A stretch of 64,000 nt of DNA from Aurantiacibacter suaedae (GTDB lineage Bacteria > Pseudomonadota > Alphaproteobacteria > Sphingomonadales > Sphingomonadaceae): NCBI RefSeq assembly GCF_005434915.1, contig NZ_SKCG01000001.1, positions 1,116,001 through 1,180,000 of the forward strand, in the 5' to 3' direction. The notes below the pieces were generated by a model. It worked only from the letters and a program-made list of their open reading frames with translations, did not search any database and had not been told where the DNA came from. Of this stretch, positions 43,448-52,517 are shown one piece after another. Position 1 is the first letter of the stretch, and every line of letters begins with the position of its first letter. Made by a program: the position numbers and the translations under genes.

Positions 43448-43618
43448 TAAGCTTGTTCGACATCACGTGTCACACCACGCTGTAACGTTACGCTCCCCAG
43501 TTGTGACCGTAATTAACCTGCCGCTCTCGGCTCGCCCACGCCAAGGGATCGCGTCGGAGTTGCGGCCTCGCGGCCTGACCTCTTGCCCCAGAACAGTCAG
43601 ATCATGAGGAACACTGGA

Positions 43619-45760
43619 ATGCGCGCCATAACCCGCTGGACAAGCGGCCTTTCCATGCTGACACTTGGCGTCGCCCTCGCCGCCCCCGTGGCGGCACAGG
43701 ATGGCAATGCCGCCGAGAAGGACATCATCGTCACCGGCGCGCGCATCCCCGTTCTCAGCGAGGAAAGCCCCACGGGCAGCCGCCTTGGCCTGTCGATCCT
43801 CGAAACACCGGCCACGGTCAACGTGGTGAGCGGAGACGACATTCGCGCGCGCGGCGATGCGGGCATCGTCGATGCTGTGTCGCGCGCGGCGGGCGTCACC
43901 AATGCGGGCAATCCCGGCAATGGCGGGCTCACCTTCGCGGTGCGCGGGTTCAGCGGCCAAGGCTCGGTGTTGCAGCTTTACGATGGCGTGCGGCTTTACC
44001 CGAACAACGGTTCGATCACCTTCCCCTCCGATCCCTGGAACGTCGAGCGGATCGACGTGCTGAGCGGCCCGGCCTCTCTGCTGTTCGGACAGGGGGCGCT
44101 TGGCGGCGTGGTCAACGTGATCCCCAAATCGCCCAATCGCGAGCGCTTCGAACTGCAGGCCGAGGCAGGCTACGGCTCGCAGGAAACATGGCACATGGCG
44201 GCGGGCACAGGCGGCCCGCTGGGCGACATGTTCGCCTTCCGTGTGGACGCCAGCTACCGCCAGTCCAATGGCTACGTCGACCGCGGCGAGAGCGATAACC
44301 TTGCCCTGTCCACCGCGCTCGAATTTGCGCCCAGTGACACTTTCTCGCTCACCCTGCGCAATGACTTCGGCGATGCCAACCCGATGAAATATTTCGGCAC
44401 GCCGCTGATCGACGGCAGGCTGGATACGTCGATCCGCGAGGAGAACTACAATGTTGGCGATGCCAAGATGCACTATCGCGACAACCGCACCGCGCTGAAA
44501 CTCGACTGGCAGGTGAGTGACGCGGTGAGCGTCACCAACACCGCCTACTACATCACCAGCAACCGCAAGTGGCGCAACCTCGAAAGCTATGCCGACGCAG
44601 GCAACGGCCTGATCGCACGCGCCGACAACTATGGCATCGCCCACGATGTCGACCAGTACGGCAGTCAGGGCAACGTGACCCTGTCGAGCGAGTTCGGCGG
44701 CGGCATGAGCAACGATGTGCTGGTCGGCTACGACGTCAACTACTTCAAGCTGAACTACTCGCACCAGTTCGGGTCCCTGCCGCAGCAGGACGAAGTGCCG
44801 CGCATCGGATTCGCCCCGGGGCGGTTCCTCGATACGGTCGGCCTGCTGCCGCGCTATCACACCGATACCTTCACCTGGGCGATCTATGCCGAGGACCGGC
44901 TGGCGCTGACCGACCAGATTGCGCTGATCGGCGCGATCCGGCACGAGGAGAACAAGGTCGGGCGCTGGAACTGGGACTATACCGATGGGCGGATCACCGG
45001 CGATACGCCCGCGCTGAACGGCGGCGCGGATGCGCACAAGACCTTCACCGCCACCACCTGGCGGGTGGGCGCGGTCTATCAACCGGTCGAGAATGTGTCG
45101 CTCTACGCCCAGTATGCGACCGCGGTCGATCCGCTCGGCACGCTGACGACCTATTCGGACAAAGCCAGCCAGTTCGAACTGAGCTTTGCCGATGGCTACC
45201 AGTACGAAGCGGGCGTGAAAGGCCTGTTCATGGGCGGCAAGGGCAGCTTCACACTGGCGGGCTATCGTCTGGTGAAGAAAAACCTGTTCACGCAAGAGGT
45301 CACCAATGGCCCGATCGAGCAGGTCGGCCAGCGCTCCTCGCAGGGGATCGAGGCGACCATCGATGTCGCGCTACCGGCAGGCTTCGGCTTTTCGGCCAAC
45401 GGCACCGTGCTCGATGCGAACTTCGACGAGTTTGGCGGCAACGAGGGGAATACCCCGTCAGACATACCTGAGGAAGCGGCCAACGTCGAACTGCGCTGGA
45501 GCGACGGCGCGGCGATCTCGGCGCGCGCGAACCTGCGCTATGTCGGCAGCCGCTGGGGCGATAATGCCAACACGGTAAAAATCCCGTCTTACACGGTGGT
45601 CGATTTCGGCGCGTCCTATGCCTTCAGCGACAATGTCGCGCTCGACCTGCGGCTGCTCAACGCCTTCGATGAGGACTATGCCTGGAGCACCTACGGCCCC
45701 GAGCAATGGATTCTTGGCCGTCCGCGCTCGGTCGACGTGACCCTGCGCGCCGGGTTCTGA
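43619..45760 (+). CDS. TonB-dependent outer-membrane receptor
   Basis: ATG 43619 follows GAGGA at 8 bases; upstream starts (43604 ATG, 43583 TTG) have poorer sites. The 713-residue product has a signal peptide (cleavage near VAA|QDG, residue 27), a TonB box-like IIVTGARI (36-43), a plug domain (LETPATVNVVSGDDI, VRGFSGQGSVLQLYDG, GALGGVVNVIPKSP) and a 22-strand barrel ending DVTLRAGF with the terminal Phe. It resembles ferric-siderophore receptors of the FoxA/FhuE kind. The Zur box B upstream suggests that it takes up zinc or a zincophore complex instead. The PepSY gene begins 10 bases downstream. Confidence 0.9.
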   Translation: MRAITRWTSGLSMLTLGVALAAPVAAQDGNAAEKDIIVTGARIPVLSEESPTGSRLGLSILETPATVNVVSGDDIRARGDAGIVDAVSRAAGVTNAGNPGNGGLTFAVRGFSGQGSVLQLYDGVRLYPNNGSITFPSDPWNVERIDVLSGPASLLFGQGALGGVVNVIPKSPNRERFELQAEAGYGSQETWHMAAGTGGPLGDMFAFRVDASYRQSNGYVDRGESDNLALSTALEFAPSDTFSLTLRNDFGDANPMKYFGTPLIDGRLDTSIREENYNVGDAKMHYRDNRTALKLDWQVSDAVSVTNTAYYITSNRKWRNLESYADAGNGLIARADNYGIAHDVDQYGSQGNVTLSSEFGGGMSNDVLVGYDVNYFKLNYSHQFGSLPQQDEVPRIGFAPGRFLDTVGLLPRYHTDTFTWAIYAEDRLALTDQIALIGAIRHEENKVGRWNWDYTDGRITGDTPALNGGADAHKTFTATTWRVGAVYQPVENVSLYAQYATAVDPLGTLTTYSDKASQFELSFADGYQYEAGVKGLFMGGKGSFTLAGYRLVKKNLFTQEVTNGPIEQVGQRSSQGIEATIDVALPAGFGFSANGTVLDANFDEFGGNEGNTPSDIPEEAANVELRWSDGAAISARANLRYVGSRWGDNANTVKIPSYTVVDFGASYAFSDNVALDLRLLNAFDEDYAWSTYGPEQWILGRPRSVDVTLRAGF

Positions 45761-45770
45761 TCCGCAGGCC

Positions 45771-47258
45771 GTGAGCTGGCACGCGACCAAGCGCTGGCTG
45801 TACCTGACCCATCGCTGGATCGGGATCGCCACCTGCCTGCTGTTCGTCCTGTGGTTCGTCTCGGGGCTGGTGATGCTTTACGTGCCCTTCCCCTCGCTTG
45901 ACGAGGAGGAGGAGCTGGCAGGCCTCGCGCCCATCGCCTGGGAGCAGGTGGAGCATGGACCGTTCGAGCAGGGCATGGGCCTGCGCGAAGTCACGCTGGA
46001 GATGCGTGACGGGAGGCCGATCTGGCGGGTCGCGCCGTGGGAGGGCGAAAGCTACTCGGTCTGGGCCGATAGCGGTGCCTCCCCCGGGCCGGTCGGGCGC
46101 GAAGAGGCCTTGCGGATCGCGATAGACTTCGGCGGCGCACAGGTGCAGGCAATCCGCCGCATCTACAACGACCAGTGGAGCGTATCCGGCGGCTTCGACA
46201 GCCATCGCCCGCTGTGGAAGGCCGAACTGGCAGGCGATGCCGGACGGGTGCTTTATGTGTCCTCGACCAGCGGCGAGGTGGTGCTCGATACCGACAGGAA
46301 CGAGCGGTTCTGGAACTGGCTCGGCTCGGTCCCGCACTGGCTTTACCCGCGCGCGCTGCGCGAGGATCAGCCTTTGTGGCGACAGGTGGTGATGTGGGTC
46401 TCCGGCCCTTGTATCGTGGTCGGGCTTACCGGCATCTGGATCGGCCTGATGCGGCTGCGCGCCGGCAAGCGCCGGTTCAAGGGCGGACGGATGACGCCCT
46501 ATCGCGGCTGGATGAAATGGCACCATGTTTCGGGGCTGGTGGGCAGCGTGTTCCTGATCCTGTGGATCTTCTCGGGCTGGCTTTCGGTCGATCCGTTCCG
46601 CCTGTTCGCCAGCGAGGGCATCGCGCAGGAGGCCCGGCGCGACTACCTGGGCGCCCCCGCCCTGCCCGCGCCCGATCTTGCGCTGATGCAGCGCCTCGCC
46701 CCCGACGCGCGCCGGGTGCAGTTCAGCTCAGCCGTGGGCCAGCCGCTGGTTCGCCTATACCGGCCCGGCAGCGAGGCCCCCGCACGCGATCCGCGCACGG
46801 GCGAGGCCTTCGCAGTCCCTCGCACGGCCATCCTCGCAGCGGCTGCCAAGCTGGTGCCTGAAGCGCGAAGCGCCGATGTCACCACACTCACCCGGCCCGA
46901 TGCCTATTGGTACTCGGTCAAGGGCGAGGTGCCGCTGCCGGTGCTGCGCGTCCGCTTTACCGATCCGGCCCAAACCTGGGTTCACCTCGACCCCGTTACT
47001 GGAGAACTGGTCGGCCAGTCAGACACGCGGCGGCGCGTCTATCGCTGGCTGTTCGACCTGCTCCACCGCTGGGACCTGAACCTGCTGCTCAGCGCTAGCC
47101 CCGCCCGCGACATGGTGATCTGGCTGATGTCCATCGCCGGGCTGATCAGCTCGGTGACGGCAGTCTATGTCGGCTGGGTGCGGCTGCGGCGCTCGCCTGG
47201 CACATGTCGACGATCTCGCCAATGCGCCGACCGCTCTCCATCGCGATGGCGACGCTGA
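45771..47258 (+). CDS. PepSY-domain inner-membrane protein
   Basis: The start is GTG 45771. The 495-residue product has four membrane segments around PepSY-TM domains: YLTHRWIGIATCLLFVLWFVSG (first, outline), WVSGPCIVVGLTGIWIGLMRLR, HHVSGLVGSVFLILWIFSGWLS and a last one near IWLMSIAGLISSVTAVYVGW. PepSY-TM proteins next to TonB receptors are thought to act in metal reduction or release in the periplasm. The last 20 residues (PGTCRRSRQCADRSPSRWRR) look unlike the family's usual end, so the tail may be a rearrangement product. Confidence 0.82.
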   Translation: MSWHATKRWLYLTHRWIGIATCLLFVLWFVSGLVMLYVPFPSLDEEEELAGLAPIAWEQVEHGPFEQGMGLREVTLEMRDGRPIWRVAPWEGESYSVWADSGASPGPVGREEALRIAIDFGGAQVQAIRRIYNDQWSVSGGFDSHRPLWKAELAGDAGRVLYVSSTSGEVVLDTDRNERFWNWLGSVPHWLYPRALREDQPLWRQVVMWVSGPCIVVGLTGIWIGLMRLRAGKRRFKGGRMTPYRGWMKWHHVSGLVGSVFLILWIFSGWLSVDPFRLFASEGIAQEARRDYLGAPALPAPDLALMQRLAPDARRVQFSSAVGQPLVRLYRPGSEAPARDPRTGEAFAVPRTAILAAAAKLVPEARSADVTTLTRPDAYWYSVKGEVPLPVLRVRFTDPAQTWVHLDPVTGELVGQSDTRRRVYRWLFDLLHRWDLNLLLSASPARDMVIWLMSIAGLISSVTAVYVGWVRLRRSPGTCRRSRQCADRSPSRWRR

Positions 47259-47683
47259 GGTTCCAGATCTAGTTCTTGAAGGGGAATAGAGAGCCACGCG
47301 CTTACACCTCCGCGGGCTTGAACAAGCAGTTGCCCTGGCTGCGCGGCTGTAACGACCGCCAGTCAACCAATTTCTGAACAGACCCTGTCCCTCTAGCGCC
47401 GCAAAAAAATGCGCCTCACGAGTGGAAAGAGCCACCGAAAGTGAGGCACGATCTCGCTCAGGGTTGCCGGGCAGTAACCATCAAGCTTAACACCAAACTT
47501 AGGCTATACTGCTTTCTCTATATTTTTCAGTTGCTTGCAGATTTTGTTGATTTGACAAAACGTCCGTTTGTGGGCGGATAGGGGTGGGGCTACCCCCCTC
47601 GAATTAAGTGTTTGCGCTTAGGTCGCTTACACCGCTCACGCTTCAATTGACCGCTATAAAGCTCCCAACAGCTTCATTGCATT
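47259..47683. other. Intergenic region before the lone chemoreceptor gene
   Basis: Together with the hairpin and leader that follow, this is a 467-bp gap. Short frames exist but lack ribosome sites or recognisable families. On the minus strand near 47205-47280, in one frame, WNLSVAIAMESGRRIGEIVDM could be a remnant of a lost gene. The part from 47480 to 47560 is AT-rich and is a likely promoter zone for the chemoreceptor gene. Confidence 0.4.
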
Positions 47684-47703
47684 CTGGCGCAGTTTTGCGC
47701 CAG
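47684..47703 (+). promoter_or_regulatory. Perfect hairpin in the chemoreceptor leader
   Basis: CTGGCGCA and TGCGCCAG pair over 8 bases around a GTTT loop, 22 bases before the start codon. The GGGGTGAG ribosome site (about 47714-47721) lies just after it, so it may influence translation. It could also be a dyad binding site. Confidence 0.45.
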
Positions 47704-47725
47704 CATGGGAAATTCGGGGTGAGAA

Positions 47726-49129
47726 ATGCTCGATTGGTTTGAAAAAGATGCGCCGATCCGGACTAAGTTCCAGACGCTTCAAATAGTGTTGACGGGCCTG
47801 TCCGCAGCGAGCTTGGTGGCGGTGCTGCTGCTCGCAGCCGGATATGTGCCTGGATATGCCGCAATTGCGATCGCCGCCGTCTCGCTTGCCTTTACCTTCG
47901 CCACGATCGTGGCCGCCTCTAACAGGGTCTGCACGCCTTACGTCAACACGGTGGTTCGTATGGAAGCGCTTGCCGCCGGGGATACCGACAGCGAGATCCG
48001 CTGTATCGAATACAAGGATTGTGTCGGCCGCATGACGAAGGCGATGTCCACTTTCCGCGACAATGCCGTGGAAGTCCAGAACAGCCGGGAATCGCAGAAG
48101 ATCGTTGTCGAATCGCTGAGCACCGCGCTCAAGTCGCTCGCCGACAACAAGCTGACCTGCCAGATCCAGAAGGAGTTCCCCGGCGCTTACGAGGAGCTTC
48201 GCCGCGACTTCAACCGTGCCGTGGATTCGCTTTCCGCGGCAATCGGTGCCGTCAGCCAGAGCGCCAATTCTGTGCTGACCGGCGCGCAGGAAATTCACAC
48301 CGCATCGGATGACCTTTCGCAGCGCAACGAACAACAAGCGGCCAGTCTGGAAGAAACCTCTGCGGCAATGAATCAGGTGACGCAGGGCGTGAACAGCACC
48401 GCTGTTGCGGCAAGCGAAGCGCAGCAGACCATCGCTGGCACGCATCGCGAAGCGAACGAAGGTGGCGCGGTGGTTGAACGGGCTATCGAAGCAATGTCGG
48501 CAATCGAGCAGTCGTCGGAAAAGATCAGCCAGATTATCGGCGTCATCGATGCGATTGCCTTCCAGACCAATCTCCTGGCGCTCAACGCCGGCGTCGAAGC
48601 CGCCCGTGCCGGCGATGCGGGCAAAGGCTTCGCCGTGGTCGCTACGGAAGTGCGCGCGCTCGCTCAGCGCAGCGCCGATGCGGCGAAGGACATCTCCGCT
48701 CTTATCAACGAAAGCAGCGAACAGGTCAGCTCGGGCGTGTCGCTGGTTGGCGAAACCGGCACCCTGCTTGGCAAGATCGTTACCGGAATTGGCGAGATCA
48801 ACACCGTGATCGGCGAAATCAGCGCGCGCGCCCAGTCCCAGGCAACCAGCCTGCAACAGGTCAACGGTTCGGTGGGTGACATGGACCGCGTCACTCAGCA
48901 GAATGCCGCCATGGTCGAGGAATCGACCGCAGCCGCCCGTTCGCTCGCAGATGAGGCCAGCGAGCTGTCCAAGGTTGTGAGCAAATTCGAGACCGGCAAC
49001 ACGCTCGCGACCCGGCGTATCGAGCCGGCTGCCACCAAATCGCCAAGCAAGGTGGCAAGCGCCCCCATGAGCCACGGCAACGCCGCCCTCAAGATGGTCG
49101 AGCCGTCGGAAGACTGGTCCGAGTTCTAA
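47726..49129 (+). CDS. Methyl-accepting chemotaxis protein without periplasmic sensor
   Basis: The 467-residue product has two membrane helices (about 17-40 and 44-64) joined by only four residues, so there is no extracellular sensor domain. Two HAMP-like segments follow ([19 protein letters not shown], then a second around [10 protein letters not shown]). The signalling tip [20 protein letters not shown] lies near 275-295. The C-terminus ends DWSEF, which resembles the NWxxF pentapeptide that binds CheR or CheB. It probably senses membrane or cytoplasmic state (energy or redox). It is a single gene 9 kb from the che operon. Confidence 0.92.
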   Translation: MLDWFEKDAPIRTKFQTLQIVLTGLSAASLVAVLLLAAGYVPGYAAIAIAAVSLAFTFATIVAASNRVCTPYVNTVVRMEALAAGDTDSEIRCIEYKDCVGRMTKAMSTFRDNAVEVQNSRESQKIVVESLSTALKSLADNKLTCQIQKEFPGAYEELRRDFNRAVDSLSAAIGAVSQSANSVLTGAQEIHTASDDLSQRNEQQAASLEETSAAMNQVTQGVNSTAVAASEAQQTIAGTHREANEGGAVVERAIEAMSAIEQSSEKISQIIGVIDAIAFQTNLLALNAGVEAARAGDAGKGFAVVATEVRALAQRSADAAKDISALINESSEQVSSGVSLVGETGTLLGKIVTGIGEINTVIGEISARAQSQATSLQQVNGSVGDMDRVTQQNAAMVEESTAAARSLADEASELSKVVSKFETGNTLATRRIEPAATKSPSKVASAPMSHGNAALKMVEPSEDWSEF

Positions 49130-49208
49130 GCTCGACGGTAATTCGGGGAGCGGGCTACTATGGGGCGACAACCCAGCCCTGCACGCCCCAGCCATGGCTG
49201 GCTAGCTT

Positions 49209-49394
49209 GTGATCGCCTCGGGCTACGACCGAGCGCCGCGCGCATGGGCGCGCAAGACGGCAGAACGGACACAGGCCTATCGGGTGATCGACGTTGACGG
49301 GCCCGATTTCACCTATCGCGCCTTTGACGCGACGGGCGCTTGGCTCAACAGAATGCCACTGCAAAGGATTGAGCGCACCAATTGCTCGCCCTAG
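49209..49394 (+). pseudogene. Short open frame, possible 3' remnant of a phosphoesterase-like gene
   Basis: From GTG 49209 this frame encodes 61 residues (YRVIDVDGPDFTYRAFDATGAWL in the middle). The IDVDG.xFTYRAFD style recalls the C-terminal beta-strands of exported metallophosphoesterases, but I am not certain. No ribosome site is seen, and its upstream half is missing. It may be a gene relic between the chemoreceptor and cyoD. Confidence 0.25.
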
Positions 49395-49432
49395 CCGGAG
49401 CGCCTGAACGCACGAGGCTCCGGCTAGGGCGA
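49386..49432. terminator. Long perfect hairpin at the 3' end of cyoD
   Basis: Arms 49386-49401 and 49417-49432 pair over 16 bases without mismatch (core CCTAGCCGGAGC / GCTCCGGCTAGG) with a 15-base loop. The cyoD stop codon lies in the second arm. No T-run follows on either strand, so it is either a Rho-assisted terminator or an mRNA-protecting stem at the end of the cyo message. Confidence 0.65.
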
Positions 49433-49792
49433 TGCCTCGTGCGGCATCATACCTTTCTCGTGCATCCGTCCGCCGAGGTCTGCCATGATGTACCAGGTAC
49501 CGCCCGCCATGATGGCCAGCAGGGTGACCGAAAACAGCACCAGCAACAGATCTTCGCGCGACTGCCCGCCGGAAAAGCTGAGGTGCAGAAAATTGCGCAA
49601 ATGCGCGACGATCTGCAACAGCGCCGCAAGGCAAATGATCCCGACCTTCCACACCGCCGGAAGGTCCGAGATCGCGGCGGCAAAAGCTACCCCGGTCAGC
49701 AGCACGCTGGCCGCAAAGCCGAGAGCGTAGGTCTTCAGTTCCTTTGCCGCACTTTCCTGCGGGTCCACCATTCCCGTGTTGCTTTTGGTCAT
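49424..49792 (-). CDS. cyoD: Cytochrome bo-type quinol oxidase subunit IV
   Basis: The 122-residue product has three membrane helices and the CyoD motif HLRNFLHLSFSGGQSRED, followed by LLLVLFSVTLLAIMAGGTWYIM. Subunit IV helps to assemble the CuB site of the oxidase. Last gene of cyoABCD, with a 4-base overlap at its start. Confidence 0.93.
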   Translation of the reverse strand: MTKSNTGMVDPQESAAKELKTYALGFAASVLLTGVAFAAAISDLPAVWKVGIICLAALLQIVAHLRNFLHLSFSGGQSREDLLLVLFSVTLLAIMAGGTWYIMADLGGRMHEKGMMPHEASP

Positions 49793-50415
49793 GACAGCGG
49801 CACCAAGAACACGAAGGAGAAGATCGCGACCCAGATCAGGTCAAGGAAATGCCAGAACACGCCCAGCATGGACAATCGCACTTTCACCACATCGTCGATC
49901 CCGCGCACTGCGATTTGAGCGACCATGGCCATGATCCACACGATACCGGAAAAGACATGGATCCCGTGCAGGCCCACCAGCGTCCAGTAGGAACTGAGCC
50001 AGCCGCTTGCCTGCGGCACCCCGCCCTTGCCCGCCTGCTCGATGAAGTCTCTCACCTCGAAAAACAGAAAGCCCGCGCCAAGCGCCGCGCAGACCAGCAG
50101 CCAGGCGATCAGCCTGCGGTGCCCGTGTTCGTACTTCACCACCAGCGACACCCCGCCATAGGCTACTCCGCCCAGCAGCAGCAACGCGGTCTGGATGGCC
50201 ACGCTGGTGATGTCGAACAGGTCCGCAGGCCCCGGCCCTCCGGCCAGTCCGACCGGGTCGAGATAGGAGGCATAGCAGGCGAACAGGATGCCGAAGATGA
50301 TGAGATCGCTCATCACGAATACCCAGAACCCGAACACCGTGGTTTCGGCCTGATCGTGCGCGGCGCTATGCGTCTCGCCGAGGTTCAGGCCGGGATAGAG
50401 ACTGTTGTCGCTCAT
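49789..50415 (-). CDS. cyoC: Cytochrome bo-type quinol oxidase subunit III
   Basis: The 208-residue product has five membrane helices: FGFWVFVMSDLIIFGILFACYASYL (first, outline), VAIQTALLLLGGVAYGG, LGAGFLFFEVRDF, HGIHVFSGIVWIMAMV and WHFLDLIWVAIFSFVFLVPL. The segment LVGLHGIHV and the WHFLDLIW ending are classic for CyoC/COX3. Both ends overlap neighbours by 4 bases. Confidence 0.94.
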   Translation of the reverse strand: MSDNSLYPGLNLGETHSAAHDQAETTVFGFWVFVMSDLIIFGILFACYASYLDPVGLAGGPGPADLFDITSVAIQTALLLLGGVAYGGVSLVVKYEHGHRRLIAWLLVCAALGAGFLFFEVRDFIEQAGKGGVPQASGWLSSYWTLVGLHGIHVFSGIVWIMAMVAQIAVRGIDDVVKVRLSMLGVFWHFLDLIWVAIFSFVFLVPLS

Positions 50416-52517
50416 CCTGCGAACTCCGCCAGATCCGGCCGGCCGCGATTACGCTCGCTCTCCTCGTCCGCGCGCGTGGCGGGGGCGAGGCTGGCAACGG
50501 TTGCCCGGAAGCGCCGATCCGCCTCCTCCACTTCCGCCGCGGGGATGATGCGCGGTTCGATCACCTTCATCCCGCGCCATGCCAGCAGTGCGGGAATGGC
50601 GAGGAAGCCCAGCGCCGCGAGCCACCAGATGTGCCAGACCATCGCGAAGCCCAGCGCGAAAGCGGCACCCGCTATCAGCAAACCATGCGGCGTATCGGCG
50701 GGCATCTCGATATCGTCATAGCCTTCGGGGGCCTTCCACGGATCGCCCGCCCGCTTGGTCTCGCCCCAGTCGTCACGCGCCTTGACCTCGGGTATGCGGG
50801 CAAAGGTCCACTTGGGCACCGGCGCGGGGGTCGACCATTCGAGCGTTGCGCCATTCCATGGATCGCCGCCCGGCACGGCCAGCGCCGCGCGATTGCGGTA
50901 GCTTGTCCAGAACGTCCACACGAGGCTCGCCAGCGCGCCCAGCATCAGCACCGCGCCGAACGAGGCGACATACATCCAGGGCAGGAAATCGGGATTTTGA
51001 AAAGTGGGAGAGCGGCGCGGCATCCCCATCAGGCCAAGCACATAAAGCGGCATGAAGGTGAACACGAAACCACCCACGAACAGCAGCGCCGTGCGCCGCC
51101 CCCAGCGCTCATCAAGGCGAAAGCCGAAGGCCTTGGGGAACCAGTAGTGGATGCCCGCCAGCATCCCGTAAAGCACGCCGGGGATGATCACATTATGGAA
51201 GTGCGCCACCAGGAAGGTCGAGTTGTGGACCTGATAGTCGATCGACGGATTGGCGAGGATGATCCCCGAAAGCCCGCCGATCACGAACAGCAGGAAGAAG
51301 CCCGTCAGGTAGACGATCGGCGCGGTGATCCGCACGCGGCCGCGCCACAAGGTCGCCATCCAGTCGTAGATTTTCACGCCGGTCGGAATGCCGATAATCA
51401 TCGTCGCAATGCCGAAGGCGATATTCACCCCCGCGCTTTGCCCCATGGTGAAGAAGTGGTGCAGCCACACGGTGAAGCTGATCACCGCGATGCTCATGCT
51501 GGCGATCACCAGCGAGGTGTAGCCATAGAGCTTCTTGCCTGAAAAGGTGGAGCTGATTTCCGAAAACACCCCGAAGGCGGGCAGGATCAGGATGTAAACC
51601 TCGGGGTGGCCGAACATCCAGAAGATGTTGGCATAGTTCATCATGTTGCCGCCCGCTTCGTTGGTGAAGAAGTGGAAACCGGCATAGCGATCAAGCGCCA
51701 GCATCGCGCTTGACACGGTGAGCGCGGGCATGGCGTAGATCAGCATGATGGCCACGCACAGGCTGGTCCAGCAGAACAGCGGCATACGCATGAAATTCAT
51801 GCCCGGCGCGCGGCTCTTGAAGATGGTGACGGCGAAATTCATGCCGGTCAGCGTCGATCCCATGCCCGATATCAGGATCGCCCAGAGCCAGTAATCCACC
51901 CCCTCGCCGGGGCTGTACTGGATGCCGGTATAGGGCGGGTACATGGTCCAGCCGCCGGTACCGAACTTGCCGATCAGCAGCGAGATCATCACCAGCCCCG
52001 CGCCTGCCGCCGTCAGCCCGAGGCTCACCTGATTGAGCACCGGAAAGGCCATGTCGCGCGCACCAAGCTGCTGCGGCAGAACAAAATTGATCAGGCCGAT
52101 AAGCAGCGGCATGGCGACGAAAAAGATCATGATCGTGCCGTGGGTGCTGAACAGCTGGGCAAAGTGGTCGGGCGCGACCAGGCCGCTTTCAGGCTCGGTC
52201 AGCGTGCCGAGCGCGGTTGCCTGATGGGCGCGCATCACGAAGCCCTCGATGATGCCGCGCGCCAGCATCACGAGCGCAAGCGCGATATACATGATGCCGA
52301 TCTTCTTGGCATCCGCCGAGGTAAGCCAGTTGCGGTAAAGCGGCCCCCACCACCGCATCCAGGTCAGCACCGCGCCCCCTGCAACCGCGCCAAGCACCAG
52401 CACGCTGGCCGCGCCAGCGCCGACGATGGTGCTGCTGTTCACCTGGTGCAGCAGGTCGGTATAGGGGGTAACGGTCCAGTCGAGCTTGCCGACAATCGGG
52501 CTGGTCGATGCGCTCAT
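50412..52517 (-). CDS. cyoB: Cytochrome bo-type quinol oxidase subunit I
   Basis: The 701-residue catalytic subunit has about 15 membrane helices. Haem and copper ligands can be seen: His in FSTHGTIMIFF (near 124) for the low-spin haem, the CuB His-Tyr pair in GHPEVYILILP (near 300), and VAHFHNVIIPG (near 440). It reduces oxygen to water, pumps protons and uses quinol as donor. The overlaps with cyoA and cyoC are both 4 bases. Confidence 0.96.
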   Translation of the reverse strand: MSASTSPIVGKLDWTVTPYTDLLHQVNSSTIVGAGAASVLVLGAVAGGAVLTWMRWWGPLYRNWLTSADAKKIGIMYIALALVMLARGIIEGFVMRAHQATALGTLTEPESGLVAPDHFAQLFSTHGTIMIFFVAMPLLIGLINFVLPQQLGARDMAFPVLNQVSLGLTAAGAGLVMISLLIGKFGTGGWTMYPPYTGIQYSPGEGVDYWLWAILISGMGSTLTGMNFAVTIFKSRAPGMNFMRMPLFCWTSLCVAIMLIYAMPALTVSSAMLALDRYAGFHFFTNEAGGNMMNYANIFWMFGHPEVYILILPAFGVFSEISSTFSGKKLYGYTSLVIASMSIAVISFTVWLHHFFTMGQSAGVNIAFGIATMIIGIPTGVKIYDWMATLWRGRVRITAPIVYLTGFFLLFVIGGLSGIILANPSIDYQVHNSTFLVAHFHNVIIPGVLYGMLAGIHYWFPKAFGFRLDERWGRRTALLFVGGFVFTFMPLYVLGLMGMPRRSPTFQNPDFLPWMYVASFGAVLMLGALASLVWTFWTSYRNRAALAVPGGDPWNGATLEWSTPAPVPKWTFARIPEVKARDDWGETKRAGDPWKAPEGYDDIEMPADTPHGLLIAGAAFALGFAMVWHIWWLAALGFLAIPALLAWRGMKVIEPRIIPAAEVEEADRRFRATVASLAPATRADEESERNRGRPDLAEFAG

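Noticed and set aside
42582-47258. Reading the whole cluster as a Fur-regulated iron-siderophore system
   Set aside because: Gene families would allow it, but the two palindromes fit the Zur and not the Fur pattern. Kept only as an alternative.
47345-47360. A 13-base match (AACGACCGCCAGT) with about 54019-54031
   Set aside because: Exact 13-mers are expected by chance many times in 64 kb, and there is no dyad or flanking similarity.
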